This document shows positions 1 through 6,993 of a stretch of 8,411 bases of DNA, piece after piece. The notes under the pieces are model-generated. The model ran no database searches. It saw only the letters and a program-made list of their open reading frames with translations, and was not told where the DNA came from. The first letter of the stretch is position 1. Each line of letters starts with the position of its first letter. A program made the position numbers and the translations under genes. Source of the stretch: Sneathiella sp. (lineage in GTDB: Bacteria; Pseudomonadota; Alphaproteobacteria; Sneathiellales; Sneathiellaceae); assembly GCA_016765515.1 (NCBI GenBank), contig JAESPT010000054.1, positions 1 through 8,411 of the forward strand, read 5' to 3'.

Positions 1-90
1 AACATTCCTATTCTTGTCTTTTCGATCCAGGAACATGGCTCTTTTGCAAGAGTATTGAAAAAAGAGGGTTGTTTTACGGAAGTGGTCTAA
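1..90 (+). CDS. pyrH: UMP kinase (uridylate kinase), C-terminal 29 residues only
   Basis: The first base opens a frame that reads 29 residues and stops at TAA 88-90; the 5' part lies outside the window. The end reads NIPILVFSI, then GSFARVLKKEG, then FTEVV. This matches the last strand and helix of bacterial PyrH, where a (L/N)PI(I/L)VF segment is followed by a short G-rich tail. PyrH phosphorylates UMP to UDP in the cytoplasm as a hexamer and feeds pyrimidine nucleotide and UDP-sugar synthesis. The call rests on this short tail plus its place directly before frr, the standard pyrH-frr order. No catalytic residue is visible in the fragment, so function cannot be judged from it. Confidence 0.85.
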   Translation, partial: NIPILVFSIQEHGSFARVLKKEGCFTEVV

Positions 91-162
91 GGCAAAAAAA
101 AGTGTATACAGATACAAAATGATCAATTCGGGACGGCTACGTCTAAAGAAAAGGAAAATATT

Positions 163-720
163 ATGGCTGCGCCAAATATGAAAGATCTTGAAAAACGCAT
201 GAACGGGGCACTTGATGCGTTAAAACATGAATTTGGCGGTCTGAGAACAGGACGCGCTCATATTAGTTTGCTTGAACCGGTAACCATTGAATCTTACGGT
301 GCTATGATGCCTTTGACTCAAGTCGGCACAGTCAGTACACCGGAATCCAGAATGCTTGCTGTTCAAGTCTGGGACAAAGGTAATGTTTCAGCGGTTGAAA
401 AAGGTATTCGGAATGCTGGATTGGGATTAAATCCTGTCGTTGATGGCTTGACCGTTCGTGTCCCTATCCCGGAACTTACAGAAGAGAGACGCGTGGAGCT
501 TACCAAGGTTGCCGGTGGCTACTCTGAACAGGCCAAAATCGCTATACGGAATGTTCGTCGTCACGGTAACGATGATGCAAAGGCTGCTGAAAAAGACGGT
601 GATCTATCCAAAGACGATGTTAAGAAAGCAGAAGATGATATTCAAAAGATGACGGATACGTATGTTAAAAAAGTTGACGAGTCGCTTGCCACTAAACAAC
701 AGGAAATTATGCAGGTCTGA
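163..720 (+). CDS. frr: Ribosome recycling factor (RRF)
   Basis: Encodes 185 residues, the usual RRF length. RRF works with EF-G in the cytoplasm to split the post-termination ribosome and release mRNA and tRNA. Visible family features are the LRTGRA segment (27-32) at the domain I/II hinge, the small beta domain II (about 31-104) ending in [17 protein letters not shown] (94-110), and the long C-terminal helices of domain I (about 105-185) with the conserved IRNVRR run, whose Arg132 aligns with the functionally important Arg132 of E. coli. The ATG at 163 is preceded by AAGGAAA at 151-157 with 5 nt spacing, so this start is preferred to the in-frame ATG at 178. It follows pyrH after 72 nt and almost touches uppS. 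No residue anomaly is seen. Confidence 0.97.
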   Translation: MAAPNMKDLEKRMNGALDALKHEFGGLRTGRAHISLLEPVTIESYGAMMPLTQVGTVSTPESRMLAVQVWDKGNVSAVEKGIRNAGLGLNPVVDGLTVRVPIPELTEERRVELTKVAGGYSEQAKIAIRNVRRHGNDDAKAAEKDGDLSKDDVKKAEDDIQKMTDTYVKKVDESLATKQQEIMQV

Positions 721-723
721 TTG

Positions 724-1458
724 ATGGGGATTGTCCAATCTAACAATCTGTTACCAGAAATGCCCGACCATATTGCGATCATTATGGATGGCAACGGCCG
801 GTGGGCTGCGCGTCGGTCTATGAACCGATTAAAAGGGCATGAACAGGGGGCCAAAGCGGTAAGGGAAGCCGTTAAAGGATGTCTGGAACTTGGCATCCCT
901 TATCTGACGCTTTTTGCCTTTTCATCTGAAAACTGGAAACGACCACAGGAAGAAGTCAATCATCTGATGGGGTTGTTCAAGTTTTTCATAAAACGTGAAT
1001 TGAACGAACTAAAAAAATCTGGTGTTAAAGTGAATTTTATTGGTCATATCAATAAATTACCGCAAGATGTTCAAAGTTTGGTTGAACTTGCCTTGAATGA
1101 AACACGCCAGAATACAAAATTGGTTTTGACCATTGCGCTCAGCTATGGCGGACGATCTGAGATTGTCGATGCCGCCAAGCGACTTGCCGTAAAGGTCAAG
1201 GCTGGGGAATTGGAACCAGAAGATATATGTGAAGAAAATTTTGCTCCCTCATTGGATACAGCTGGAATTCCCGATCCTGATCTCATTATTCGAACAAGCG
1301 GAGAAAAACGTCTCAGTAATTTTCTTTTATGGCAATGTGCATACGCGGAGCTTGTGTTCCAGGATGTTCTTTGGCCTGACTTTAATAAAGAAAACCTTGA
1401 GAATGCTCTCGATGAGTATCACAGTCGTTGTCGGCGGTACGGGGCCATAAGTGTCTAA
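724..1458 (+). CDS. uppS: Undecaprenyl diphosphate synthase (cis-prenyltransferase)
   Basis: Encodes 244 residues from the ATG at 724. It condenses eight isopentenyl-PP units onto farnesyl-PP to give C55-PP, the lipid carrier for peptidoglycan and surface polysaccharides. All the cis-prenyltransferase blocks are present: MDGNGRW with catalytic Asp22 (E. coli Asp26), His39, the FSSENWKRP loop (from residue 66), the RTSGEKRLSNF block with Arg190 and Arg196 for the IPP diphosphate, Glu209 in YAE, and WPDF near the C-terminus. The frr stop (718-720) is followed directly by TTG ATG, so TTG 721 is an equally possible start adding one Met. The nearest Shine-Dalgarno-like bases lie inside the frr end (AGGAAA 701-706; CAGG 712-715), which implies translational coupling. 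The 3' end overlaps cdsA by 8 nt. Confidence 0.96.
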   Translation: MGIVQSNNLLPEMPDHIAIIMDGNGRWAARRSMNRLKGHEQGAKAVREAVKGCLELGIPYLTLFAFSSENWKRPQEEVNHLMGLFKFFIKRELNELKKSGVKVNFIGHINKLPQDVQSLVELALNETRQNTKLVLTIALSYGGRSEIVDAAKRLAVKVKAGELEPEDICEENFAPSLDTAGIPDPDLIIRTSGEKRLSNFLLWQCAYAELVFQDVLWPDFNKENLENALDEYHSRCRRYGAISV

Positions 1459-2260
1459 ACCTGGATTATCATCTCTTCAGCTGCGGATCCTTTCTGCATC
1501 AGTTCTGGCGCCGATTGCTGTTGCCGCTGTTTATTTTGGAGGGATATATTTCACACTTTTTCTGGGTATTGCTGCATCCGTGATGAGTTTTGAATGGTGC
1601 CGGGCTTCTTTTAAAAAGAATGTATCCAGTTATATTGCGCTCATTACCATTTGGATACTGCTTACCCTTTATCTTGCTCATGAAGGTTTTGTTCTCGAAG
1701 CATTTCTCTCCCTTCTTATCTGCACCGTTGGCGTGCTTTCTCTTACATGGTTTCAAAAAGAGGAGCGAGAATGGAGAGGAGCGTTCCTTGGTCCGGTTTA
1801 TGTCGGTATTCCGATCATAAGTTTAGTTTATTTGCGCGCGGTGCCCGAAGAGGGAGCCGCACTTACTGCGAGCCTGTTCTTTATTGTTTGGGCAACAGAT
1901 ACAGGCGCATATTTTGCTGGTAGATCAATTGGCGGGCCAAAAATTGCGCCCTCTATCAGTCCCAACAAAACATGGGCGGGACTTATTGGTGGTATGCTTG
2001 CAGCCGCACTCGTTGCCGTTCTCTCCGTTCATTATCTGTTAAACCCCGAACTGCCGTTGATCCTCGTTGCCATTATTGGTGCATTTTTGGCTATTGTGGC
2101 ACAGATCGGCGATTTTGCAGAATCCGGGTGGAAAAGATATTTCGGGATCAAGGATGCTAGTAATATTATTCCGGGGCATGGCGGTGTATTAGATCGTCTG
2201 GATGGTGTTTTATTCGTTGCACCCGCCCTATATTTGTTGAATATCTTGGTTGGAATTTGA
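1451..2260 (+). CDS. cdsA: Phosphatidate cytidylyltransferase (CDP-diacylglycerol synthase)
   Basis: Encodes 269 residues of a polytopic inner-membrane enzyme that converts CTP and phosphatidic acid to CDP-diacylglycerol, precursor of all phospholipids. Hydrophobic segments occur at roughly 15-48, 60-98, 112-128, 137-157, 173-197, 201-219 and 253-268. Motifs are WATDTGAYFAGR (147-158), the SPNKTWAG loop (170-177) and the C-terminal CTP-transferase signature (221-251) with D221, K228-R229, K234-D235, PGHGG (241-245) and D248-R249-L-D251. The start is GTG 1451 inside the last codons of uppS; no strong Shine-Dalgarno site is visible (only a G-rich stretch just upstream), so translation probably depends on ribosomes ending uppS. 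The N-terminus (LRILSASVLAPIAVAAVYFGG) matches the family norm from this start. The Trp at 227 is slightly off the published signature. Confidence 0.95.
   Translation: MSKPGLSSLQLRILSASVLAPIAVAAVYFGGIYFTLFLGIAASVMSFEWCRASFKKNVSSYIALITIWILLTLYLAHEGFVLEAFLSLLICTVGVLSLTWFQKEEREWRGAFLGPVYVGIPIISLVYLRAVPEEGAALTASLFFIVWATDTGAYFAGRSIGGPKIAPSISPNKTWAGLIGGMLAAALVAVLSVHYLLNPELPLILVAIIGAFLAIVAQIGDFAESGWKRYFGIKDASNIIPGHGGVLDRLDGVLFVAPALYLLNILVGI
2252..2255 (+). promoter_or_regulatory. Ribosome binding site (GGAA) for dxr inside the cdsA 3' end
   Basis: GGAA at 2252-2255 lies 6 nt before ATG 2262, a normal spacing. It overlaps the upstream in-frame TTG at 2250, which therefore makes a poor start. This supports starting dxr at the ATG one base after the cdsA stop codon (2258-2260). 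Confidence 0.5.
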
Positions 2261-2261
2261 A

Positions 2262-3467
2262 ATGAACAATGTAATTCAGGTTCAGAAGACTCAGCCTGAA
2301 AAGATAAATACTCTGAAGACAGTGAATATATTCGGATCCACGGGTTCCGTTGGTGTGAATACTATCAGTCTGATAAGGGAACAACGGGACTTGTTTCAAG
2401 TTGAAGTCTTAAGTGCCAATCGCAATGTTGATCTTCTGGCATCTCAGGCAAAAGAATTGCAGGTACGAAAAGCCGTGATTGCGGATGAAAGCTGCTACCA
2501 GGATTTGAGGGAAATTCTAGCAGGTTCTGGAATTGAAGTTGCTGCCGGGGCAGCGGCACTCGTCGAAGCCGCCGCTGAACCTGTTGATTTTACAATGTCC
2601 GCAATTGTCGGCGCTGCTGGCTTGGCCCCAACTCTCTCCGCAATTCAGACCGGATCAGTTGTTGCTCTCGCCAATAAAGAATCATTGGTCTGTGCTGGCG
2701 ATTTGATGCTGTCAAATGTGATCAGCAGCGGGGCGACCCTGTTACCAGTCGACAGTGAGCATAATGCCATATTTCAGGTTTTAGACCTTGAGCAGATAGA
2801 GATGGTTGATCGCCTTATCCTAACAGCATCTGGTGGACCATTTTTATCTCTGACGCATGAAGAAATGCGCAATGTCACACGCGAGCAAGCATTGGCACAT
2901 CCAAAATGGGAAATGGGCGCAAAAATTTCCATTGATTCCGCGACGATGATGAATAAGGGACTGGAACTTATTGAAGCTTTTTACTTATTTCCAGTTGATA
3001 AGGACAGCATTGATATTTTGGTGCATCCGCAGTCTGTAATCCATAGTATGGTAGAGTATCGGGATGGTTCTGTCCTGGCTCAGATGGCGTCGCCAGACAT
3101 GAGAACACCAATTTCCTATGCCCTGGGCTGGCCAAATCGACACGAGTTTAAAGCGGATCGGCTCGATCTCGGGAAAATTGGCTCTCTGACATTTTTCGAT
3201 CCAGATCCTGATCAATTTCCCGCCTTGCGCTTGGCAAAAAATGCGCTAGAGGCTGGAAAATCAGCACCGACAATCCTAAATGCAGTAAACGAGATTGCTG
3301 TTGAAAGTTTTTTGACGAATAAAATTGGTTTTCTAGATATTGCTGCCGTTGTGGAAGAAGCACTAAATAAGGCAGAGTTTGTAAATTGTTTAGAAATTGA
3401 AGATATATATGAAGAAGATCGGAAGGGGCGGGAAATCGCAAACAAAATCCTTCACGACAAATTTTAA
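2262..3467 (+). CDS. dxr: 1-deoxy-D-xylulose 5-phosphate reductoisomerase
   Basis: Encodes 401 residues from ATG 2262. It performs the NADPH-dependent rearrangement and reduction of DXP to MEP, the committed step of the MEP isoprenoid pathway, in the cytoplasm. Visible are the NADPH-binding GSTGSVG (25-31), NKES (near 138-141), the metal ligands Asp164 and Glu166 in PVDSEHNAIFQ, SGGPF (from Ser190), WEMGAKIS, then DSATMMNKGLE with Ser226, Asn231, Lys232 and metal ligand Glu235, and HPQSVIHSMV and PDMRTPI. These are the full set of active-site residues, so an active enzyme is expected. The start has a 24-residue leader before GSTGSVG, about 17 longer than in E. coli. A GTG at 2322 would give a compact N-terminus, but coupling to the cdsA stop favours 2262. 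Its product ultimately supplies the IPP used by UppS nearby. Confidence 0.97.
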   Translation: MNNVIQVQKTQPEKINTLKTVNIFGSTGSVGVNTISLIREQRDLFQVEVLSANRNVDLLASQAKELQVRKAVIADESCYQDLREILAGSGIEVAAGAAALVEAAAEPVDFTMSAIVGAAGLAPTLSAIQTGSVVALANKESLVCAGDLMLSNVISSGATLLPVDSEHNAIFQVLDLEQIEMVDRLILTASGGPFLSLTHEEMRNVTREQALAHPKWEMGAKISIDSATMMNKGLELIEAFYLFPVDKDSIDILVHPQSVIHSMVEYRDGSVLAQMASPDMRTPISYALGWPNRHEFKADRLDLGKIGSLTFFDPDPDQFPALRLAKNALEAGKSAPTILNAVNEIAVESFLTNKIGFLDIAAVVEEALNKAEFVNCLEIEDIYEEDRKGREIANKILHDKF

Positions 3468-3495
3468 CCATCATTTGAAGTTAGTGGGTTGAAGC

Positions 3496-4647
3496 ATGGA
3501 AATGTTGACCGAAAACTGGATTTATATCCCCGCCTTTGTTGCCGTCATCACGGTCCTTGTTTTTGTCCACGAATACGGACATTACAAAATTGCCCGACTT
3601 TGTGGCGTCAAGGTGGATGTTTTTTCGATTGGTTTCGGTAAAGAACTTTTTGGTTGGTACGATAAAAACGGTTGCCGCTGGAAAATTAGCGCAATCCCAT
3701 TCGGTGGATACGTAAAATTTTTTGGAGATGCCGGCGTTGCGAGCAATGCTGAGGATGGTCTCGATGAAATGTCAGAGGAAGACAAGAAAGTTTCGTTTCA
3801 TCATAAGCCCCTCTGGAAAAGGGCCGCGGTTGTCATTGCTGGCCCTGCTGCTAACTATTTGTTTGCTATTGTGGCCTTGGCTATCCTGTTTTTTGCTCTC
3901 GGACAGGCTCATACTCCACCCGTTGCAACTAAAATAATTGATGGCAGTGCCGCCCAGGAGGCCGGTATGCAGCCTGGTGATCGTATTGTAGCGATTGATG
4001 AGGTGAGCATAAGCAGTTTTGAGGAATTGCGCCAAAAAGTCCTCATCGGCTTAAATGAACCGGTGCATCTTAAAATTGACAGAAATGGATCGGATGTATT
4101 TCTGACTGTCACACCGCAAATTGTCGAGTTTAAAGATAGTGACGGTAATGTGCAGAAGATCGGCCGGTTAGGTATTCGTTCGGAAAAACGGGAGTTTCGG
4201 CAGCATGGTCCCATAAGTGCCCTTGTGGCAGCGGTCGACCAGACATGGTTTGTTACGACGGCCACCCTGAAAGGTGTTGGTCAGATGATATCCGGCGTCA
4301 GGGATACCACTGAATTGAGCGGGCCTTTGGGTATTCTTAAAATGTCTGGTGAAGCCGCAAAACGCGGTGAGGATATAACTGATCGCCTTCTTTCTCTTTT
4401 CAATTTCATGATTTTTGTGTCTATCAGTCTAGGTCTGATTAATTTGTTCCCAATTCCCATGCTGGATGGTGGTCACCTATTATTTTATATCTTTGAAGCT
4501 GTTAAGGGGAAACCGCTGGGCGAAAAATACATGGAATTTGGTTTCCGTATTGGACTATCGCTGGTTCTGATGCTAATGGTATTCGCTACATGGAATGACT
4601 TGAATAAACCTTGGGTCAAAGATTTCTTCGTGGGTTTATTTTCCTAA
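3496..4647 (+). CDS. rseP: RseP/MmpA-type site-2 intramembrane zinc metalloprotease
   Basis: Encodes 383 residues of an M50-family inner-membrane protease that cuts transmembrane segments of substrates after a first cleavage. In E. coli it cuts RseA in the sigma-E response; the Caulobacter relative MmpA cuts PodJ. The zinc motif HEYGH is at 25-29 in the first membrane helix and the third ligand motif NLFPIPMLDGG at 316-326 (Asp324). Further hydrophobic helices lie near 109-136, 303-325 and 350-365. The GGYVKF segment (70-75) and SGPLG (275-279) are typical. One PDZ domain (about 143-208, with the GDRIVAID run) is present, not the two of E. coli RseP. ATG 3496 is preceded by GTGGG (3484-3488) at 7 nt; ATG 3502 is an alternative. 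It lies 28 nt after dxr. The substrate is not shown by the sequence. Confidence 0.95.
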   Translation: MEMLTENWIYIPAFVAVITVLVFVHEYGHYKIARLCGVKVDVFSIGFGKELFGWYDKNGCRWKISAIPFGGYVKFFGDAGVASNAEDGLDEMSEEDKKVSFHHKPLWKRAAVVIAGPAANYLFAIVALAILFFALGQAHTPPVATKIIDGSAAQEAGMQPGDRIVAIDEVSISSFEELRQKVLIGLNEPVHLKIDRNGSDVFLTVTPQIVEFKDSDGNVQKIGRLGIRSEKREFRQHGPISALVAAVDQTWFVTTATLKGVGQMISGVRDTTELSGPLGILKMSGEAAKRGEDITDRLLSLFNFMIFVSISLGLINLFPIPMLDGGHLLFYIFEAVKGKPLGEKYMEFGFRIGLSLVLMLMVFATWNDLNKPWVKDFFVGLFS

Positions 4648-4674
4648 ATGGTTTGATTGATTTCAATCACCATT
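4647..4674 (+). other. Inverted repeat / hairpin between rseP and bamA
   Basis: AATGGT (4647-4652), two unpaired T (4653-4654), GATTG (4655-4659), a loop ATTT (4660-4663), then CAATC (4664-4668) and ACCATT (4669-4674). All 11 base pairs are Watson-Crick. The stem begins at the last base of the rseP stop codon. It is not followed by a T-run and is low in GC, so it does not look like a rho-independent terminator. An mRNA processing, stability or protein-binding role is possible but not shown. Confidence 0.6.
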
Positions 4675-4696
4675 AAGTTAAATCCGGTATCCGCTT

Positions 4697-4706
4697 GGGG
4701 GGTGGA
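4697..4706 (+). promoter_or_regulatory. G-rich ribosome binding site deciding the bamA start
   Basis: A purine run (GGGGGGTGGA, 4697-4706) ends 3 nt before TTG 4710. Five consecutive G can pair with the CCUCC of the 16S 3' end with one G-U wobble, or GGTGG can pair with one mismatch. It lies inside the reading frame if TTG 4695 is used, so it argues for initiation at 4710. Confidence 0.5.
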
Positions 4707-4709
4707 AAA

Positions 4710-6992
4710 TTGCGAGTACTGTTTTTCGTTTGTATGGTCTCTTTTGCGATTCTAAATGTCGGATTGTTGGACCTTGGTAAAGCCTATGCCCAAAGCACTG
4801 GTACGGTATCTGATATTCGCGTTGAAGGAAATCGTCGGATTGAAGCCGCGACTATCCGCTCCTACCTTCTATTCTCCGCAGGTTCCCCCTATAATCGCTC
4901 CCGTGTGGATAAGTCTTTGAAGGCGTTGTTTAATACTGGGTTATTTGCGGATGTAAGTTTTCGCCGTGATGGAAGTACCGTCATCGTGAGTGTTGTTGAA
5001 AATCCAATTATCAATAGGCTGGCCTTTGAAGGAAATCGTCGAATTGCCGATGATATCCTCAGCTCTGAAGTGCAACTGCGCCCCCGCATTGTATATACAC
5101 GTGCCCGCGTACAAAATGATGTGCAAAGGATTATTACAGTATACCGCCGAAATGGACGATTTGCAGCTGTCGTTGAACCAAAAGTTATTCAACTGCCGGA
5201 AAACCGTGTTGATCTTGTTTTTGAAATCAATGAAGGCGAAGAAACAGGCATTAAGAAAATCCGCTTTGTTGGAAATAAGAAATTTTCTGATAAACGTCTG
5301 TTAAGGCAAATCTCTACAGATGAAACCCGTTGGTATAATTTTTTGTCAGATAGCGACACTTACGATCCGGATCGGTTGACATTTGACCGGGAACTTCTTC
5401 GTAAATACTATTTGTCAAAGGGGTATGCGGATTTCCGTGTTGTATCGGCCATTGCTGAATTGACACCTGATCGAGATGGTTTTTTTATAACGTTTGCCGT
5501 TGATGAAGGACGTCAATATACGTTCGGTAAAATCGATATAGCAAGTGAAATCAAAGATTTGCAACCCGAAGCAATTCGGGCTTTGCTAACAACATTTGAA
5601 GGGGAAATCTATAACGCGGATAAAATTGAAGAAAGCATTCAGGCGATTACGTTTGAGCTTGGTAAGCTCGGTTACGCCTTTGTAAATGTTCGTCCGCGGG
5701 TTGATCGTGATAAAGAGAGTCTTAAGATTGGCATCTCATACCATATCAATAAAGGCCCGAGAGTATATGTTGAAAGGATCAACATTACCGGAAATGTCAG
5801 AACCTTGGATCATGTCATCCGCCGAGAATTTAGATTGGCAGAAGGAGATGCTTTCAACACAGCACTGCTTCGCCGGTCAAGATCTCGGATCAGGGGGCTG
5901 AATTTCTTTGAAAAAGTTGACGTCACCCAGGAAGAAGGTAGCTCACCGGATAAAACAATTGTTAATGTGGATGTTCAAGAAAAATCCACAGGAGAACTCA
6001 GTGTCGGTGCTGGTTTTTCAACAACCGATTCTGTATCAGGCGATCTAACCATTCGAGAGAGAAACCTTTTGGGTAAAGGGCAAGATCTGAAATTCAGCAT
6101 TTCCCTCGGGGCAGACACACAGCAAGTGGATCTTGGTTTCACGGAACCTTATTTTCTTGGACGTGAATTGAGTGCCGGATTTGACATTTACTCCATCCGC
6201 AATGATTTACAGGATGAAAGTGGATATGATCTAGAAAGGAATGGATTTAATTTGCGCACAGGATTTCCGATTAAGGAAAATGTGAGTGCAGCCGTCAAAT
6301 ATTCACTGGTGAATGAGAAAATCAGTGACGTGAGTAGTGCTGCATCCAGCGCAATTCAAAGGGCTGAAGGAGAGTATCTTACATCCTCCATAGGGTATAA
6401 GCTTACTTTTAATTACCTGGATGACCCCATACTGCCTGTAGAAGGTAACAGATATTCCTTTGGCCAAACTTATTCAGGGGTTGGCGGAGAGGTCTATTCA
6501 CTGGCAACCACTGCAGACTATATTCATTTCTTCCCAGTTTATGAAGATGATGTTGTTTTGAGTCTTGATGCACGTGGTGGATATATCGTTGGTCTTGGTG
6601 AAGATGTTATTCTTTCACAACGCTTTAATTTGGGAGGGAATACCTTTCGGGGCTTTGAAAAATCGGGTATAGGGCCTAGAGATAGTGTAACCACTGATGC
6701 CTTGGGCGGAAATGCATATGTGGTCGGTAAGGCAGAATTGCGATTTCCATTAGGATTTCCTGAGGAATTTGGATTGCTGGGCAGTTCATTTATTCAGGCT
6801 GGAACGCTTACTGGTATAGATGATAGTGACGCTGACATTGTAGATGATGCTTCTATTCGCGCATCAGCTGGCGTTGGCGTAAATTGGACATCTCCTTTTG
6901 GACCAATTCAGATAAATATTTCCTATCCGTTCTTGAAAGAGGATTATGATAAAGACGAAGTATTTCAGTTTAATTTTGGAACTCGGTTCTAA
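4710..6992 (+). CDS. bamA: Outer membrane protein assembly factor BamA (Omp85)
   Basis: Encodes 760 residues from TTG 4710. BamA is the core of the BAM complex and folds beta-barrel proteins into the outer membrane. A signal peptide runs from MRVLFF to AYA at 27, so the mature protein starts QSTG. Five POTRA modules follow at about 31-98, 99-175, 178-266, 269-347 and 350-423, several with the typical V/F-x-GN start, and then the 16-strand barrel (about 427-760). The barrel holds the loop-6 motif FRGF (647-650 area; the family form is VRGF/Y) and ends in an aromatic, FNFGTRF, as expected for a barrel sorting signal. No ATG gives a full signal peptide: ATG 4734 would remove its N-region. TTG 4695 would add five residues (MGGGK). 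It is followed by ompH/skp after one base and preceded by a hairpin. Confidence 0.95.
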   Translation: MRVLFFVCMVSFAILNVGLLDLGKAYAQSTGTVSDIRVEGNRRIEAATIRSYLLFSAGSPYNRSRVDKSLKALFNTGLFADVSFRRDGSTVIVSVVENPIINRLAFEGNRRIADDILSSEVQLRPRIVYTRARVQNDVQRIITVYRRNGRFAAVVEPKVIQLPENRVDLVFEINEGEETGIKKIRFVGNKKFSDKRLLRQISTDETRWYNFLSDSDTYDPDRLTFDRELLRKYYLSKGYADFRVVSAIAELTPDRDGFFITFAVDEGRQYTFGKIDIASEIKDLQPEAIRALLTTFEGEIYNADKIEESIQAITFELGKLGYAFVNVRPRVDRDKESLKIGISYHINKGPRVYVERINITGNVRTLDHVIRREFRLAEGDAFNTALLRRSRSRIRGLNFFEKVDVTQEEGSSPDKTIVNVDVQEKSTGELSVGAGFSTTDSVSGDLTIRERNLLGKGQDLKFSISLGADTQQVDLGFTEPYFLGRELSAGFDIYSIRNDLQDESGYDLERNGFNLRTGFPIKENVSAAVKYSLVNEKISDVSSAASSAIQRAEGEYLTSSIGYKLTFNYLDDPILPVEGNRYSFGQTYSGVGGEVYSLATTADYIHFFPVYEDDVVLSLDARGGYIVGLGEDVILSQRFNLGGNTFRGFEKSGIGPRDSVTTDALGGNAYVVGKAELRFPLGFPEEFGLLGSSFIQAGTLTGIDDSDADIVDDASIRASAGVGVNWTSPFGPIQINISYPFLKEDYDKDEVFQFNFGTRF
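4822..4837 (+). repeat. 16-nt direct repeat, copy 1 (start of BamA POTRA1)
   Basis: TTGAAGGAAATCGTCG occurs here and again, identically, at 5026-5041, 204 nt (68 codons) downstream and in the same reading frame. It encodes the EGNRR of the first POTRA strand. The likely reason is the internal repetition of POTRA modules. Confidence 0.75.
5026..5041 (+). repeat. 16-nt direct repeat, copy 2 (start of BamA POTRA2)
   Basis: Identical to 4822-4837 and at the equivalent position of the next POTRA module, encoding EGNRR. After one mismatch both copies continue with ATTG, so 20 of 21 bases match. Confidence 0.75.
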
Positions 6993-6993
6993 G

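Noticed and set aside
3148..3474. 108-codon open frame on the minus strand opposite the dxr 3' end
   Set aside because: It is nested in a conserved gene, its product resembles no family, and a second overlapping minus-strand frame covers the same bases, as expected of chance openings.
3468..3495. Possible AACC/GGTT stem in the dxr-rseP gap
   Set aside because: Only four base pairs enclose a long loop, which is too weak to call.
3909..4265. 118-codon open frame on the minus strand opposite the rseP PDZ region
   Set aside because: It is fully inside rseP, with no family resemblance and no promoter or ribosome binding site that I could see.
4653..4682. Possible sigma-70 promoter ahead of bamA (TTGATT as -35)
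   Set aside because: The bases at the correct spacing (AGTTAA or GTTAAA) match a -10 box poorly, and the TTGATT is part of the hairpin.
4645..4682. Rho-independent terminator after rseP
   Set aside because: The stem is AT-rich and is followed by AAGTTAAATCC with no T-run, and bamA continues on the same strand.
6946..6993. Longer skp start at ATG 6946
   Set aside because: It would overlap 47 nt of bamA and put 16 residues before a signal peptide that is complete from ATG 6994, which lies one base after the bamA stop.
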